Shown here one piece after another: positions 51,201-58,531 of a stretch of 64,000 nucleotides of DNA (position 1 is the stretch's first letter; the number at the start of each line of letters is the position of its first letter). Under the pieces are notes generated by a model, which saw nothing but the letters and a program-made list of their open reading frames with translations, was not told where the DNA came from and searched no databases. The stretch covers positions 1 to 64,000 of the forward strand of contig CAAEUZ010000099.1 in the NCBI GenBank assembly GCA_900759385.1, written 5' to 3'. This DNA is from an uncultured Oscillospiraceae bacterium (GTDB taxonomy: Bacteria; Bacillota; Clostridia; Oscillospirales; Oscillospiraceae). Made by a program: the position numbers and the translations under genes.

Positions 51201-52754
51201 ATGACTGATAGTGTTCAAATTATGATAACGATGATCTGCTACATGCTGGCAGTCATCGGCATAGGCTTTGCCTTTGCGCGCCGCGCCAACCGGAGCTCGG
51301 ACGACTACTTCCTCGGCGGGCGTACGCTGGGGCCCTGGGTCACGGCCATGAGCGCCGAGGCCAGCGACATGTCCGGCTGGCTGCTGATGGGTCTGCCCGG
51401 CGTGGCCTACTGGTGCGGCGTGGCCGACGCGGCCTGGACGGCCATCGGCCTTGGCCTCGGCACGTACATAAACTGGCTCATCACCTCCAGGCGCCTGCGC
51501 CGCTACAGTGAGAAGGCCAACGCCATCACGCTGCCGGAGTTCTTCTCCAACCGCTTCCATGAGAGCGGCAAGGTCATCATGACCATTGCGGCGCTCTTTA
51601 TCCTGATTTTCTTCACGGTGTACGCCTCGAGCTGCCTTGTCACCTGCGGCAAGCTGTTCTCCACGCTCTTCGGCTTTGACTATGTGCCCATGATGATCGT
51701 CGGCGCGGTGTTCGTGCTGCTTTACACCATTATCGGCGGCTTCCTGGCCGAGAGCGCCTCGGACTTCATGCAGGCTGTGGTCATGATAATCGCGCTCGTT
51801 ATCGTTGTCACGGTCGGCTGCATCAGTGCCGGCGGCATAGACGACGTGCTCACCAACGCCGGACAGATACCCGGCTTCCTTGACTTCTTCGGCATTGCCA
51901 CACCCGTTACGGACGCTAACGGTGTGCAGCAGGTGGTAAATGGCGCGCCCCAGTTCGGCGAGGCAGGCACCTACAGCGCGCTGAGCGTCGCCAGCTGCCT
52001 GGCCTGGGGCCTCGGCTATTTCGGCATGCCCCAGGTGCTGCTGCGCTTCATGGCCATCCGCGAGGAGCACGAGCTCACCCGCTCCAGGCGCATAGCCACC
52101 GTGTGGGTCGTCATCAGCCTGACCGTGGCCGTGTTCATCGGCATCATGGGCCGTCAGCTCTTCCCGACCGAGCTCACCACCAGCTCCGACGCCGAGAACG
52201 TGTTCATCCTGCTCGCCACCAGGCTGCTGCCGCCGGTTATCGCGGGCCTCGTCATGGCCGGCATCCTGGCTGCGACGATAAGCTCCTCGGACAGCTACCT
52301 GCTCATCGCGGCCAGCGCCTTCGCCAAGAACATTTACCAGGGCCTCGTGAAGAAGGACGCCTCGGATAAGCAGGTGCTCTGGATGAGCCGTCTGGCCCTG
52401 CTGGTCATCTGTGCGATCGCCATTGTGATCGCCCTCGACGAGAACAGCGTCATATTCACGATAGTGTCCTTCGCCTGGGCCGGCTTCGGCGCGACCTTCG
52501 GCCCGCTGATGCTCTTCAGCCTGTTCTGGAAGCGCACCAACCGCGCCGGCGCCATCGCCGGCATGATAGGCGGCGGTGTGATGGTCTTTGTGTGGAACCT
52601 GCTCGTCCGTCCTCTCGGCGGCCTGTGGGATATCTACGAGCTCCTGCCCGCATTCATCTTCTCCAGCATCTGCATAGTGGTGGTGAGCCTGCTCACCAAA
52701 GAGCCCGGCAGGGAGATACAGGAAGAGTTCGAGGCCGTGCGCAGCAAGGCATAA
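51201..52754 (+). CDS. putP: Sodium/proline symporter (PutP-like, SSS family)
   Basis: 517 residues with about 13 membrane helices. SSDDYFLGGRTLGPWVTAMS and AEASDMSGWLLMGLPG near residues 32-70 are typical of PutP, including the Asp-Met-Ser sodium-site region; YFGMPQVLLRFMAIR and ATISSSDSYLLIAASAF follow. Imports proline with sodium; a related substrate is possible. The ATG at 51201 has GGTGGGGGAAT before it. Monocistronic, with a strong terminator. With proBAC at the other end of the window the cell can both make and take up proline. Confidence 0.9.
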   Translation: MTDSVQIMITMICYMLAVIGIGFAFARRANRSSDDYFLGGRTLGPWVTAMSAEASDMSGWLLMGLPGVAYWCGVADAAWTAIGLGLGTYINWLITSRRLRRYSEKANAITLPEFFSNRFHESGKVIMTIAALFILIFFTVYASSCLVTCGKLFSTLFGFDYVPMMIVGAVFVLLYTIIGGFLAESASDFMQAVVMIIALVIVVTVGCISAGGIDDVLTNAGQIPGFLDFFGIATPVTDANGVQQVVNGAPQFGEAGTYSALSVASCLAWGLGYFGMPQVLLRFMAIREEHELTRSRRIATVWVVISLTVAVFIGIMGRQLFPTELTTSSDAENVFILLATRLLPPVIAGLVMAGILAATISSSDSYLLIAASAFAKNIYQGLVKKDASDKQVLWMSRLALLVICAIAIVIALDENSVIFTIVSFAWAGFGATFGPLMLFSLFWKRTNRAGAIAGMIGGGVMVFVWNLLVRPLGGLWDIYELLPAFIFSSICIVVVSLLTKEPGREIQEEFEAVRSKA

Positions 52755-52764
52755 AGCAATATTA

Positions 52765-52796
52765 AAGAGGCGCGGCCAGGGCCGCGCCTCTTATCT
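52765..52796 (+). terminator. Terminator of putP-like gene
   Basis: AAGAGGCGCGGCC (52765-52777) pairs perfectly with GGCCGCGCCTCTT (52780-52792), followed by ATCTT. Confidence 0.75.
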
Positions 52797-52805
52797 TGCC
52801 GCAAC

Positions 52806-52834
52806 GAAAAAAGACCGCCTTACTGGCGGTCTTT
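52806..52834 (-). terminator. Terminator overlapping the end of the carD-like gene
   Basis: Ten-base perfect stem AAAGACCGCC / GGCGGTCTTT with TTTTTTCG following on the minus strand. The upstream arm encodes the last codons of the protein. Confidence 0.85.
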
Positions 52835-53320
52835 CATTTTTTCGGCTATCATAGGCTCCACCTCGTCGTAGGGGATGCCGAGAGCGACGGAGAACTCGCC
52901 GTATAGCAGGGTCTCGGCCCGCTTCATGAACTTGGCGTCCACCTGGCCGAAGCGGCGGCCCTGGCTCTCGGCGCTGCGCTTCTTGGCGTGGATGCTCACC
53001 AGGAATCCGGCTATGTCGGCACATTCATGCGAGCAGAGCAGCTGCTGGTAGTGCGCGGCCAGCTGGGTGAAGTTGCGCTCGTGGAAGTCCTGCGCCGGCA
53101 TGGCGGGCATGGCGTCGATGAGGGCCTCGGCCTCCTCGCGGGAGATGACCGGCCGCATGAACACCTTGCCGTCCACCGGCACGGAGATGGTGCCGCTCTG
53201 GTAAAGGGGCTTGAGCCGGTAATACTGACGTATCTCGCCCCCCTGGGCCTTCTCCTCTATGGCCTCCACCTGGCACACACCCGTGCCGCCGTATACTATC
53301 AAGCTCCCCACCGAATACAA
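52820..53320 (-). CDS. CarD/CdnL-family transcription regulator
   Basis: 166 residues. The N-terminal RNA-polymerase-interacting Tudor-like domain (YSVGSLIVYGGTGVCQVEAI; YYRLKPLYQSGTISVPVDGK; FMRPVISREEAEALID) is followed by a helical domain (about 75-166). CarD proteins bind the polymerase beta subunit and stabilise open promoter complexes. I chose the TTG at 53320 because GGAGG precedes it by eight bases and the N-terminus then matches the family. Earlier TTG (53341) and ATG (53335) codons lack a ribosome site. Preceded by a hairpin leader and a strong promoter. Confidence 0.9.
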   Translation of the reverse strand: MYSVGSLIVYGGTGVCQVEAIEEKAQGGEIRQYYRLKPLYQSGTISVPVDGKVFMRPVISREEAEALIDAMPAMPAQDFHERNFTQLAAHYQQLLCSHECADIAGFLVSIHAKKRSAESQGRRFGQVDAKFMKRAETLLYGEFSVALGIPYDEVEPMIAEKMKDRQ

Positions 53321-53385
53321 AAAAAGCGCCTCCATCTGCAAAAATTACCCGAGGCGAAGCCGCCTCGGTCCCTCTGTACACTCCA

Positions 53386-53414
53386 ATTATAGCACAAATT
53401 TCGACTTTCGGCAA
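53386..53414 (-). promoter_or_regulatory. Promoter of the carD-like gene
   Basis: On the minus strand TTGCCG, 17-base spacer and TATAAT with TGC before it. A GAGGCG-AAGC-CGCCTC hairpin lies in the leader (53351-53366). Confidence 0.7.
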
Positions 53415-53447
53415 AGGCAAAATTTCATTCATTTCGTGCTTTTCCTG

Positions 53448-53476
53448 TTCCAAAGTGCAAAGAGCTGTGGTATAAT
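53448..53476 (+). promoter_or_regulatory. Promoter of the cytidylate-kinase-like gene
   Basis: TTCCAA, 17-base spacer and perfect TATAAT, 21 bases before the start. Confidence 0.65.
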
Positions 53477-53497
53477 AAACACAAAGGGGGGTTAAGG

Positions 53498-54112
53498 ATG
53501 AGTATAAAAGTCATTACCATCAGCCGTCAGTTCGGTTCGGGCGGCCGCACGGTTGCAAAACTTGTGGCCGATAAGCTCGGCTGGGCCTACTACGACAAGG
53601 AGCTCGTGAAGAAGATAGCCGCCGAGAGCGGGCTGGCCGAGAGCTATGTCCTGGACAGCGGCGAGTACGCCTGCTCGACCAACTCCTTCCTCTTCAACTG
53701 GGCCATGAGCGCTGAGAGCGGGCGCAATCCCGGCACCTTACCGGTTTCCGACCAGCTCTACATCGTGCAGAACAACGTCATCCGAGACCTCGCGGACAAG
53801 GGAAGCTGCGTCATCGTGGGCCGCTGCGCCGACTACATCCTGCGCGACCACACGGACGTGCTGAACGTGTTCGTGCACGCGGACGCCGAGTTCCGCGCCG
53901 ACCGCATTGTCCGTCTCTACGGCGAGACCCTGGACAAACCGGCCAAGCGCCTCAAGGAGAAGGATGACAAACGCCGTACCTATTACCGGCACTACACCGG
54001 CCGCGTGTGGGGCGCCGCGAGCAACTACGACGTGACGCTGGACTCCGGCCGCATCGGCGTGGAGCACTGCGCGGACATAGTAGTGGGCATAGCGGCCGAG
54101 CTAAACAAATGA
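53498..54112 (+). CDS. Cytidylate kinase-like family protein
   Basis: 204 residues with a P-loop variant near the start (ITISRQFGSGGRTVAKLVAD), GWAYYDKELVKKIAAESG, and a lid-like segment KPAKRLKEKDDKRRTYYRHY. This is the 'cytidylate kinase-like' group common in Clostridia, which differs from true Cmk and whose substrate is not settled. Ribosome site GGGGGG. Monocistronic and convergent with the dlt operon; the two share a bidirectional terminator. Confidence 0.88.
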   Translation: MSIKVITISRQFGSGGRTVAKLVADKLGWAYYDKELVKKIAAESGLAESYVLDSGEYACSTNSFLFNWAMSAESGRNPGTLPVSDQLYIVQNNVIRDLADKGSCVIVGRCADYILRDHTDVLNVFVHADAEFRADRIVRLYGETLDKPAKRLKEKDDKRRTYYRHYTGRVWGAASNYDVTLDSGRIGVEHCADIVVGIAAELNK

Positions 54113-54118
54113 GACGGA

Positions 54119-54150
54119 AAAAGCCGCCCTCCAGGGCGGCTTTTCTTTTT
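54119..54150. terminator. Bidirectional terminator between the kinase-like gene and dltX
   Basis: AAAAGCCGCCC (54119-54129) pairs with GGGCGGCTTTT (54134-54144) around TCCA, with T-runs on both strands. Confidence 0.9.
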
Positions 54151-54192
54151 TGCTTCCTGCCCCTGTGGTTTTGCCGCAGGGGCTTGCGCTGT

Positions 54193-54327
54193 TCAGAACG
54201 CCTCGTAGATGAAGGCCCCGTGGCCGGTGAAATAGGCCAGCACCAGCAGGAGCATCACTGCGTAGGCCACGACCTGGACGACCTGCCCGAGGGGCGAGGA
54301 GTTGAGCCAGGCCCGTATCTTTTTCAT
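54193..54327 (-). CDS. dltX: DltX-like small membrane protein
   Basis: 44 residues: charged start MKKIRAWLNSSP, one membrane helix (about 16-33) and the end AFIYEAF. DltX proteins are about 45-50 residues, with one helix and a conserved FIYxxF C-terminus, and act in D-alanine transfer to teichoic acids. The ATG overlaps the dltD stop (ATGA), so it is translationally coupled. In many Firmicutes dltX is the first gene of the operon; here it is last. Short enough to be missed by automatic annotation. Confidence 0.85.
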   Translation of the reverse strand: MKKIRAWLNSSPLGQVVQVVAYAVMLLLVLAYFTGHGAFIYEAF

Positions 54328-55211
54328 GAGAGCAGCCATTTGTCAAGCACCTCCGTGAACTGCACGGCGCCATGGGTGTATTCCATGTGGCCCGTGTCGT
54401 AAAAGCAGTCGGATCCCAGCGCGTCCGTCATGTCGTAGAACTCCACCCCCGCGCTCTCACAGACCTCGCGCGCGGCCTCCCGGACCTCAACGTCCACGCT
54501 GTCGAGCTCCACCGCCGGGTTCTCCGGCAGCCAGAGGGCGCGGACGCGGATGCCGTTTTCCGCGCAGAAGTCAAAGACGTCGTTCAGGGCCGCCAGGTTC
54601 TGCTGGAAGTCGGCTATGCCGCCGGTGAGGTAGAGCTCATGGAGCTTGACCACGCGCTCCTCCAGCTCCGCCTGGCTCATCTGGCCGTAGTAGTATATCT
54701 TGGTCTGGTCGAGATAGGCCCGTGTGCGGAGTTCGCCGCCGCGTATCAGGGCCTTGAAGGTGTCGTTTATAATGCCGGCTATCCTGTCGCGCTGGAAGTA
54801 AAAGTACGGCTCGTACCACTTGCGGTGCCACTCATAGGTGGGGTTGGTGTCCATGATGTCGCTCAGCGCGCCCCAGTTGAGGGCCAGGACGAGCTCACTG
54901 CCCACCTTGATATGCCCGCCCTCTAGTATCTGCACCAGGTCGGTTATGGTGGCGTAGTCCATGCCCATGTTTACGTAGCCGCTTTCGCTCAGGTCCTCGC
55001 GGTAGCCGCTGGTGAGCTCGCTGGAACCGTAGATGACCTTGTCCCAGACCTCCTCCGGGTTGTCCCGCCTGGTGAGCTCGAAATCGTCCAGCCAGAAGTA
55101 GCCGCTGGACTGTATCCAGCCCGAGGCCGCCAGGGCCAGGTCAAGCACCAGCGCCAGCACGAGGACGCAGGCGATGAGGCCGCCCTTCTTCATGAAGTTA
55201 ACAAATTTCAT
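54324..55211 (-). CDS. dltD: D-alanyl-lipoteichoic acid transfer protein DltD-like
   Basis: About 295 residues: one N-terminal membrane helix (about 11-30) and an extracytoplasmic SGNH-hydrolase-like domain. The Ser is in VIYGSSELTSGY (about residue 64) and the Asp/His pair in CFYDTGHMEYTHGAVQF near the C-terminus. It handles D-Ala transfer outside the membrane. Shorter than the usual 390-420-residue DltD. The ATG at 55211 is preferred (GAGGGGG eight bases upstream) over a GTG nine bases earlier. Confidence 0.85.
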   Translation of the reverse strand: MKFVNFMKKGGLIACVLVLALVLDLALAASGWIQSSGYFWLDDFELTRRDNPEEVWDKVIYGSSELTSGYREDLSESGYVNMGMDYATITDLVQILEGGHIKVGSELVLALNWGALSDIMDTNPTYEWHRKWYEPYFYFQRDRIAGIINDTFKALIRGGELRTRAYLDQTKIYYYGQMSQAELEERVVKLHELYLTGGIADFQQNLAALNDVFDFCAENGIRVRALWLPENPAVELDSVDVEVREAAREVCESAGVEFYDMTDALGSDCFYDTGHMEYTHGAVQFTEVLDKWLLS

Positions 55212-55224
55212 CGCGCGCACCCCC

Positions 55225-56370
55225 TCACAGCGTCACGAAGCCGCGCAGCACGTTGGCCAGCTGCGTGGCGTCCAGCGTGTAGAAGATGGTCGTGATGGAA
55301 AACAGCAGCACGACTATGGCCCGGCGGAAGAACAGGTAGGGCTTGCCGGCCTTGCGGCTGACCGTAGTGATGCCGCAGAGGTTCTCCACGGCGAGGATGA
55401 CGCCGTTGAAAAGGCCCTCAATGATGAAGTGCGCCGTAAAACCGTGCCAGAGGCCCATGACCAGCATCGTGCCGAAGCCGATCATCGCGCCCTGGTATTT
55501 CGTGAGCCGCTTGCCGTTGAGCACCACGAAGATGTGCTCGCGGATCCAGTCGGTGAGCGACACGTGCCAGTTGCGCCAGAACTGGGTCATGCTGGCCGCC
55601 TTGAGCGGTTTTTTGAAGTTCTCCGGCACCTTGAGGCCCATGAAGCCGCCCATGGCGATGGCTATGTCCGCGTAGCCGCTCATGTCCAGCCAGAAGAGGA
55701 AATAGCTCACCAGGCAGGCCGCCAGAGACCACCAGGGATGCGGTGAGGCGGCGGCGATGCGCGTGAGCAGGGTGTTGACCAGCGACATGACGACCACTTT
55801 CTTGAAGTAGCCGCGTACGAGCCGCTTGAAACTCTCCGTCACCCTTTCGCCCGTGACAGGCAGCGGGCTGTTCAGCGACGCGGAGAAGTCGCGGTAACGC
55901 AGTATGGGCCCGGCGGTGATGACCGGGAAGAACAGCATATAGTTGGCGTAGGTGATGAGCGGTACGCGCTCGCCGGTGTAGTGCACGAAATAAACCGCAT
56001 CTATGGCCTTGAGCATGTTGTAGGCTATGCCTGTCAGCGTCAGGAAGAGCGGCAGCGCGGGGACGATCTCCTGTATGCGCACATAGAAAAAGGGCACAGC
56101 GCAGATGAGGCAGCAGAGCACGAAGAAAAAGCTCCTGGCCCGCTTGAATTTGTTCACCGCGTTGACGATTGCCCAGGTCACGAGCGTGTAGCCGAGGTAG
56201 AACACGGCCAGCCACTCGCTGACGTAGGCGATGAGCAGCAGGTCCAGTATGACAAGGAAGCGGTCAAACTTGGCCTGCGACCAGTACCGCCGCGCGATAA
56301 ATGAGCCGAGCGACCACAGCAGCGTCGCTGCAAGCAGCCGCACGGCTATATCGACTTCCAGGAACCACAT
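55225..56370 (-). CDS. dltB: D-alanyl transfer protein DltB (MBOAT family)
   Basis: 381 residues with about 11 membrane segments. MBOAT hallmarks are FFPVITAGPILRYRDF (about 145-160), FWRNWHVSLTDWIREHIF and the membrane His in GLWHGFTAHFIIEGLFNG (about 310). It moves the D-Ala intermediate from DltC across the membrane to DltD. Starts three bases after dltC and ends 13 bases before dltD. A related MBOAT role in other wall-polymer acylation is possible but dltA, dltC and dltX make D-alanylation likely. Confidence 0.92.
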   Translation of the reverse strand: MWFLEVDIAVRLLAATLLWSLGSFIARRYWSQAKFDRFLVILDLLLIAYVSEWLAVFYLGYTLVTWAIVNAVNKFKRARSFFFVLCCLICAVPFFYVRIQEIVPALPLFLTLTGIAYNMLKAIDAVYFVHYTGERVPLITYANYMLFFPVITAGPILRYRDFSASLNSPLPVTGERVTESFKRLVRGYFKKVVVMSLVNTLLTRIAAASPHPWWSLAACLVSYFLFWLDMSGYADIAIAMGGFMGLKVPENFKKPLKAASMTQFWRNWHVSLTDWIREHIFVVLNGKRLTKYQGAMIGFGTMLVMGLWHGFTAHFIIEGLFNGVILAVENLCGITTVSRKAGKPYLFFRRAIVVLLFSITTIFYTLDATQLANVLRGFVTL

Positions 56371-56373
56371 CCC

Positions 56374-56625
56374 TCAGCAGAGCCCCTTCTTGCGGCCTAC
56401 GACCTCGGCGATCTCGTTGACGGTGTTCATGGGGTAGAGCGTGATGTCCTTCTGCGAGATCTCCACGCCGAAGGTCTGCTCGGCAAAAGTTATCGTTTCC
56501 ACCGCGCCCATGGAGTCCATGAAGCCCGTGTCGAACAGGTTTACGTCAAGCCCGTACTCGGGGTCGTCGCCGACATCGCAGCGCTCGCGTATGAATTCGT
56601 CCAGCTTGGCGATGATTTCGTCCAT
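56374..56625 (-). CDS. dltC: D-alanyl carrier protein
   Basis: 83-residue acyl-carrier protein with the phosphopantetheine serine in GFMDSMGAVETI (Ser about 38) and the usual four-helix pattern. D-Ala is loaded on it by DltA and delivered to DltB. Ribosome site GGAGGAAGATAAA. It has its own extended -10 promoter and lies downstream of a terminator that separates it from dltA. Confidence 0.92.
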   Translation of the reverse strand: MDEIIAKLDEFIRERCDVGDDPEYGLDVNLFDTGFMDSMGAVETITFAEQTFGVEISQKDITLYPMNTVNEIAEVVGRKKGLC

Positions 56626-56678
56626 TTTATCTTCCTCCGGTGTTGTCTTTTTTCAGGCGCGGCAAGCCGCGCGGTGAC

Positions 56679-56687
56679 ATTATATCA
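56679..56687 (-). promoter_or_regulatory. Internal promoter before dltC
   Basis: TGATATAAT on the minus strand, an exact extended -10, about 54 bases upstream of dltC. A small hairpin GCGCGG-CAAG-CCGCGC lies in the leader (56658-56673). Confidence 0.6.
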
Positions 56688-56708
56688 CAGAGCGGTGCAA
56701 TATGCGAG

Positions 56709-56744
56709 AAAAAACTAAAAGCGCCGCGCAGTAATGCGCGGCGC
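56709..56744 (-). terminator. Terminator between the dltA part and dltC
   Basis: Ten-base perfect stem GCGCCGCGCA / TGCGCGGCGC, loop of four, followed on the minus strand by TTTTAGTTTTTT. Confidence 0.85.
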
Positions 56745-56747
56745 CGG

Positions 56748-56981
56748 TTACATATCTTTTTTGAAGATATTTGTAAGTTTTTTATTGCGCTCTTCCCGGG
56801 GGACTTTCGGTCGGAGTATGATCACGTTGCATGCCGGACAATAATCGGACGGAACATTCACCGCGCCCCAGAGGTTCCAGGCCAGGCGAAAACCGCCGTT
56901 TTCCTTGTCGGGGAAACTTATCAGCTCCTCTTTGGGGTTCCAGTTGAGGCAGTTCGCGGACATGAGATACCCGGGTTCCAT
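56748..56981 (-). CDS. Small zinc-ribbon-like protein, N-terminus uncertain
   Basis: Reads MEPGYLMSANCLNWNPKEE and ends with CPACNVIILRPKVPREER. Pattern EMEPGYL ... W ... CxxC resembles the DUF6487-type Cys-ribbon proteins, but the usual first Cys-x2-Cys is represented only by a Cys-Cys pair encoded just upstream of this ATG. That pair is in frame, yet no ATG, GTG or TTG is available before it. The ATG at 56981 has a ribosome-like GGCGGAG too close to it. It may be a 5'-damaged gene. It lies between dltA and a terminator and would be co-transcribed with dltA. Confidence 0.45.
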   Translation of the reverse strand: MEPGYLMSANCLNWNPKEELISFPDKENGGFRLAWNLWGAVNVPSDYCPACNVIILRPKVPREERNKKLTNIFKKDM

Positions 56982-57015
56982 CTCCGCCTGACAGCAGGAT
57001 GGCCGTTTACCGGCC

Positions 57016-58527
57016 TTAATTCTCCTCCAGCCATTTGGCCAGGTAGACGCGGTCTATTTTGTCATTGGCGTTGTGCGGCAGCTGCGCCATTGTGACGACG
57101 CGGCCGGGCATCATGTAGGCGGGGATGGCGCCGCGCAGCTCTTTGCGCGCGGTGCGCATGGTTATCTCCTCCGCCGCCTCGACGAAGAGCACGATCTCCT
57201 GCCGGGGCTTGTCGAACACGGCGCAGACGTTCTCCGCGCCGGGGAGCATACGCGCCGCGGCCTCGATCTCGCCCAGCTCTATGCGGTTGCCGCGCAGCTT
57301 GATCTGCCCGTCGCGGCGGCCGGAGTACATGAGCTCGCCCCGCTCGTTCCACCAGCCGAGGTCGCCCGTGCGGTAATAGCAGGTGGGATAGGCGGCGTTG
57401 TCCGGGTCGGAGGCAAAGGCGCGGGCGGTCTGCTCGGGATTGTTCCAGTAACCGAGCAGTATGCCGCTGCCGGAGACGCAGATCTCGCCCGTCTCGCCGG
57501 GCCTGACAGCCTTCCCGTCCTCGCCGAGCAGCAGCACGTGCATGTCGGGCAGCGGCGAGCCGATGGGCAGCGGCTCCGAGTCGGCGAACTCGCGGTCCAC
57601 GACGTAGGCCGTGCAGACGTCCGTCTCGGTGGGCCCGTAGAGGTTGGCAAAGACGCGGCCGGGCAGGGCGCGGCGCCAGACGTTGAGCTGCTTGTTGGGC
57701 ATGACCTCGCCGGCGAAGGCGATGGTTTTCAGCTCGGGCAGCTCCACGCCGTCGAGCGCGCCGGAGTTGGCGATGTTTATCATGACCGTCGGCACCCAGT
57801 AGATGTGCGTGACGGCGTTGTCGCGCAGGAATTCGGGCAGCTTGTTCGGGAAGTGGAACAGCGCCTCGGGCGTCAGGATCAGGTGGCCGCCGCAGCGCAT
57901 GGCGCCGTAGACGTCCATGACCGAGACGTCGAAGTAGAGCGGGGCCTGGTTGGCGATGACCGTCCCGCTCGTCCAGCCGAAGGTGCGCTCGGCCCAGCGG
58001 GCGAAGAGCAGCACGCCGCGGTGCGGGATGGTGACGCCCTTGGGCGCGCCGGTGGAACCGGAGGTGTACATTATATATATGGGGTCGGAGTCGGTGACGG
58101 TTTTCAGCGCGGAGTCTATTTCCGCACCGTCGTGGCCGCGTCCCACCAGCTCGTCGATGAGGAACACCTTATAATCGCCGGGTATGCCCTCCAGGTTCCC
58201 GGCCAGCGCCCCGTTGGTTATGACCGCCGAGGGGGCGAGGTTGGAGATTATCTTCTCCAGCCGGCCGCGCGGGGCAGCGGCGTCGGTGGGCACGTAGGGG
58301 CGGCCGGCATACATGGCGGCGCAGAAGCCCGTTATCATGTCCGCGCTCTTGGGCAGGTAGACCATGACGGGCGCGCGCGAGCTGATCTCGCCTATGAGCG
58401 CGCCGGCCGCGCGGCGGGATCTGTCGCGCAGCTCGCGGTAGGTGAGGGTGGTTTCAGCGTCGCTGACGGCCTTGTTGTCCGGCCAGAGCCCGCAGGAGCG
58501 CTCCAGCAGGCAGACGGCAGAGTTCAT
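57016..58527 (-). CDS. dltA: D-alanine--D-alanyl carrier protein ligase
   Basis: 503-residue adenylation enzyme that activates D-Ala with ATP and loads DltC. Adenylation motifs are in order: YIMYTSGSTGAPKGVTIPHR (about 152-171, phosphate loop), NLYGPTETDVCTAY (about 290), YYRTGDLGWWNERGELMYSGR (about 385) and NANDKIDRVYLAKW with catalytic Lys near the end. Length is exactly the DltA class. Starts four bases after the large lipoprotein gene, whose stop overlaps its GGGGAGG ribosome site, so the two are coupled. Confidence 0.93.
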   Translation of the reverse strand: MNSAVCLLERSCGLWPDNKAVSDAETTLTYRELRDRSRRAAGALIGEISSRAPVMVYLPKSADMITGFCAAMYAGRPYVPTDAAAPRGRLEKIISNLAPSAVITNGALAGNLEGIPGDYKVFLIDELVGRGHDGAEIDSALKTVTDSDPIYIMYTSGSTGAPKGVTIPHRGVLLFARWAERTFGWTSGTVIANQAPLYFDVSVMDVYGAMRCGGHLILTPEALFHFPNKLPEFLRDNAVTHIYWVPTVMINIANSGALDGVELPELKTIAFAGEVMPNKQLNVWRRALPGRVFANLYGPTETDVCTAYVVDREFADSEPLPIGSPLPDMHVLLLGEDGKAVRPGETGEICVSGSGILLGYWNNPEQTARAFASDPDNAAYPTCYYRTGDLGWWNERGELMYSGRRDGQIKLRGNRIELGEIEAAARMLPGAENVCAVFDKPRQEIVLFVEAAEEITMRTARKELRGAIPAYMMPGRVVTMAQLPHNANDKIDRVYLAKWLEEN

Positions 58528-58531
58528 ATCT

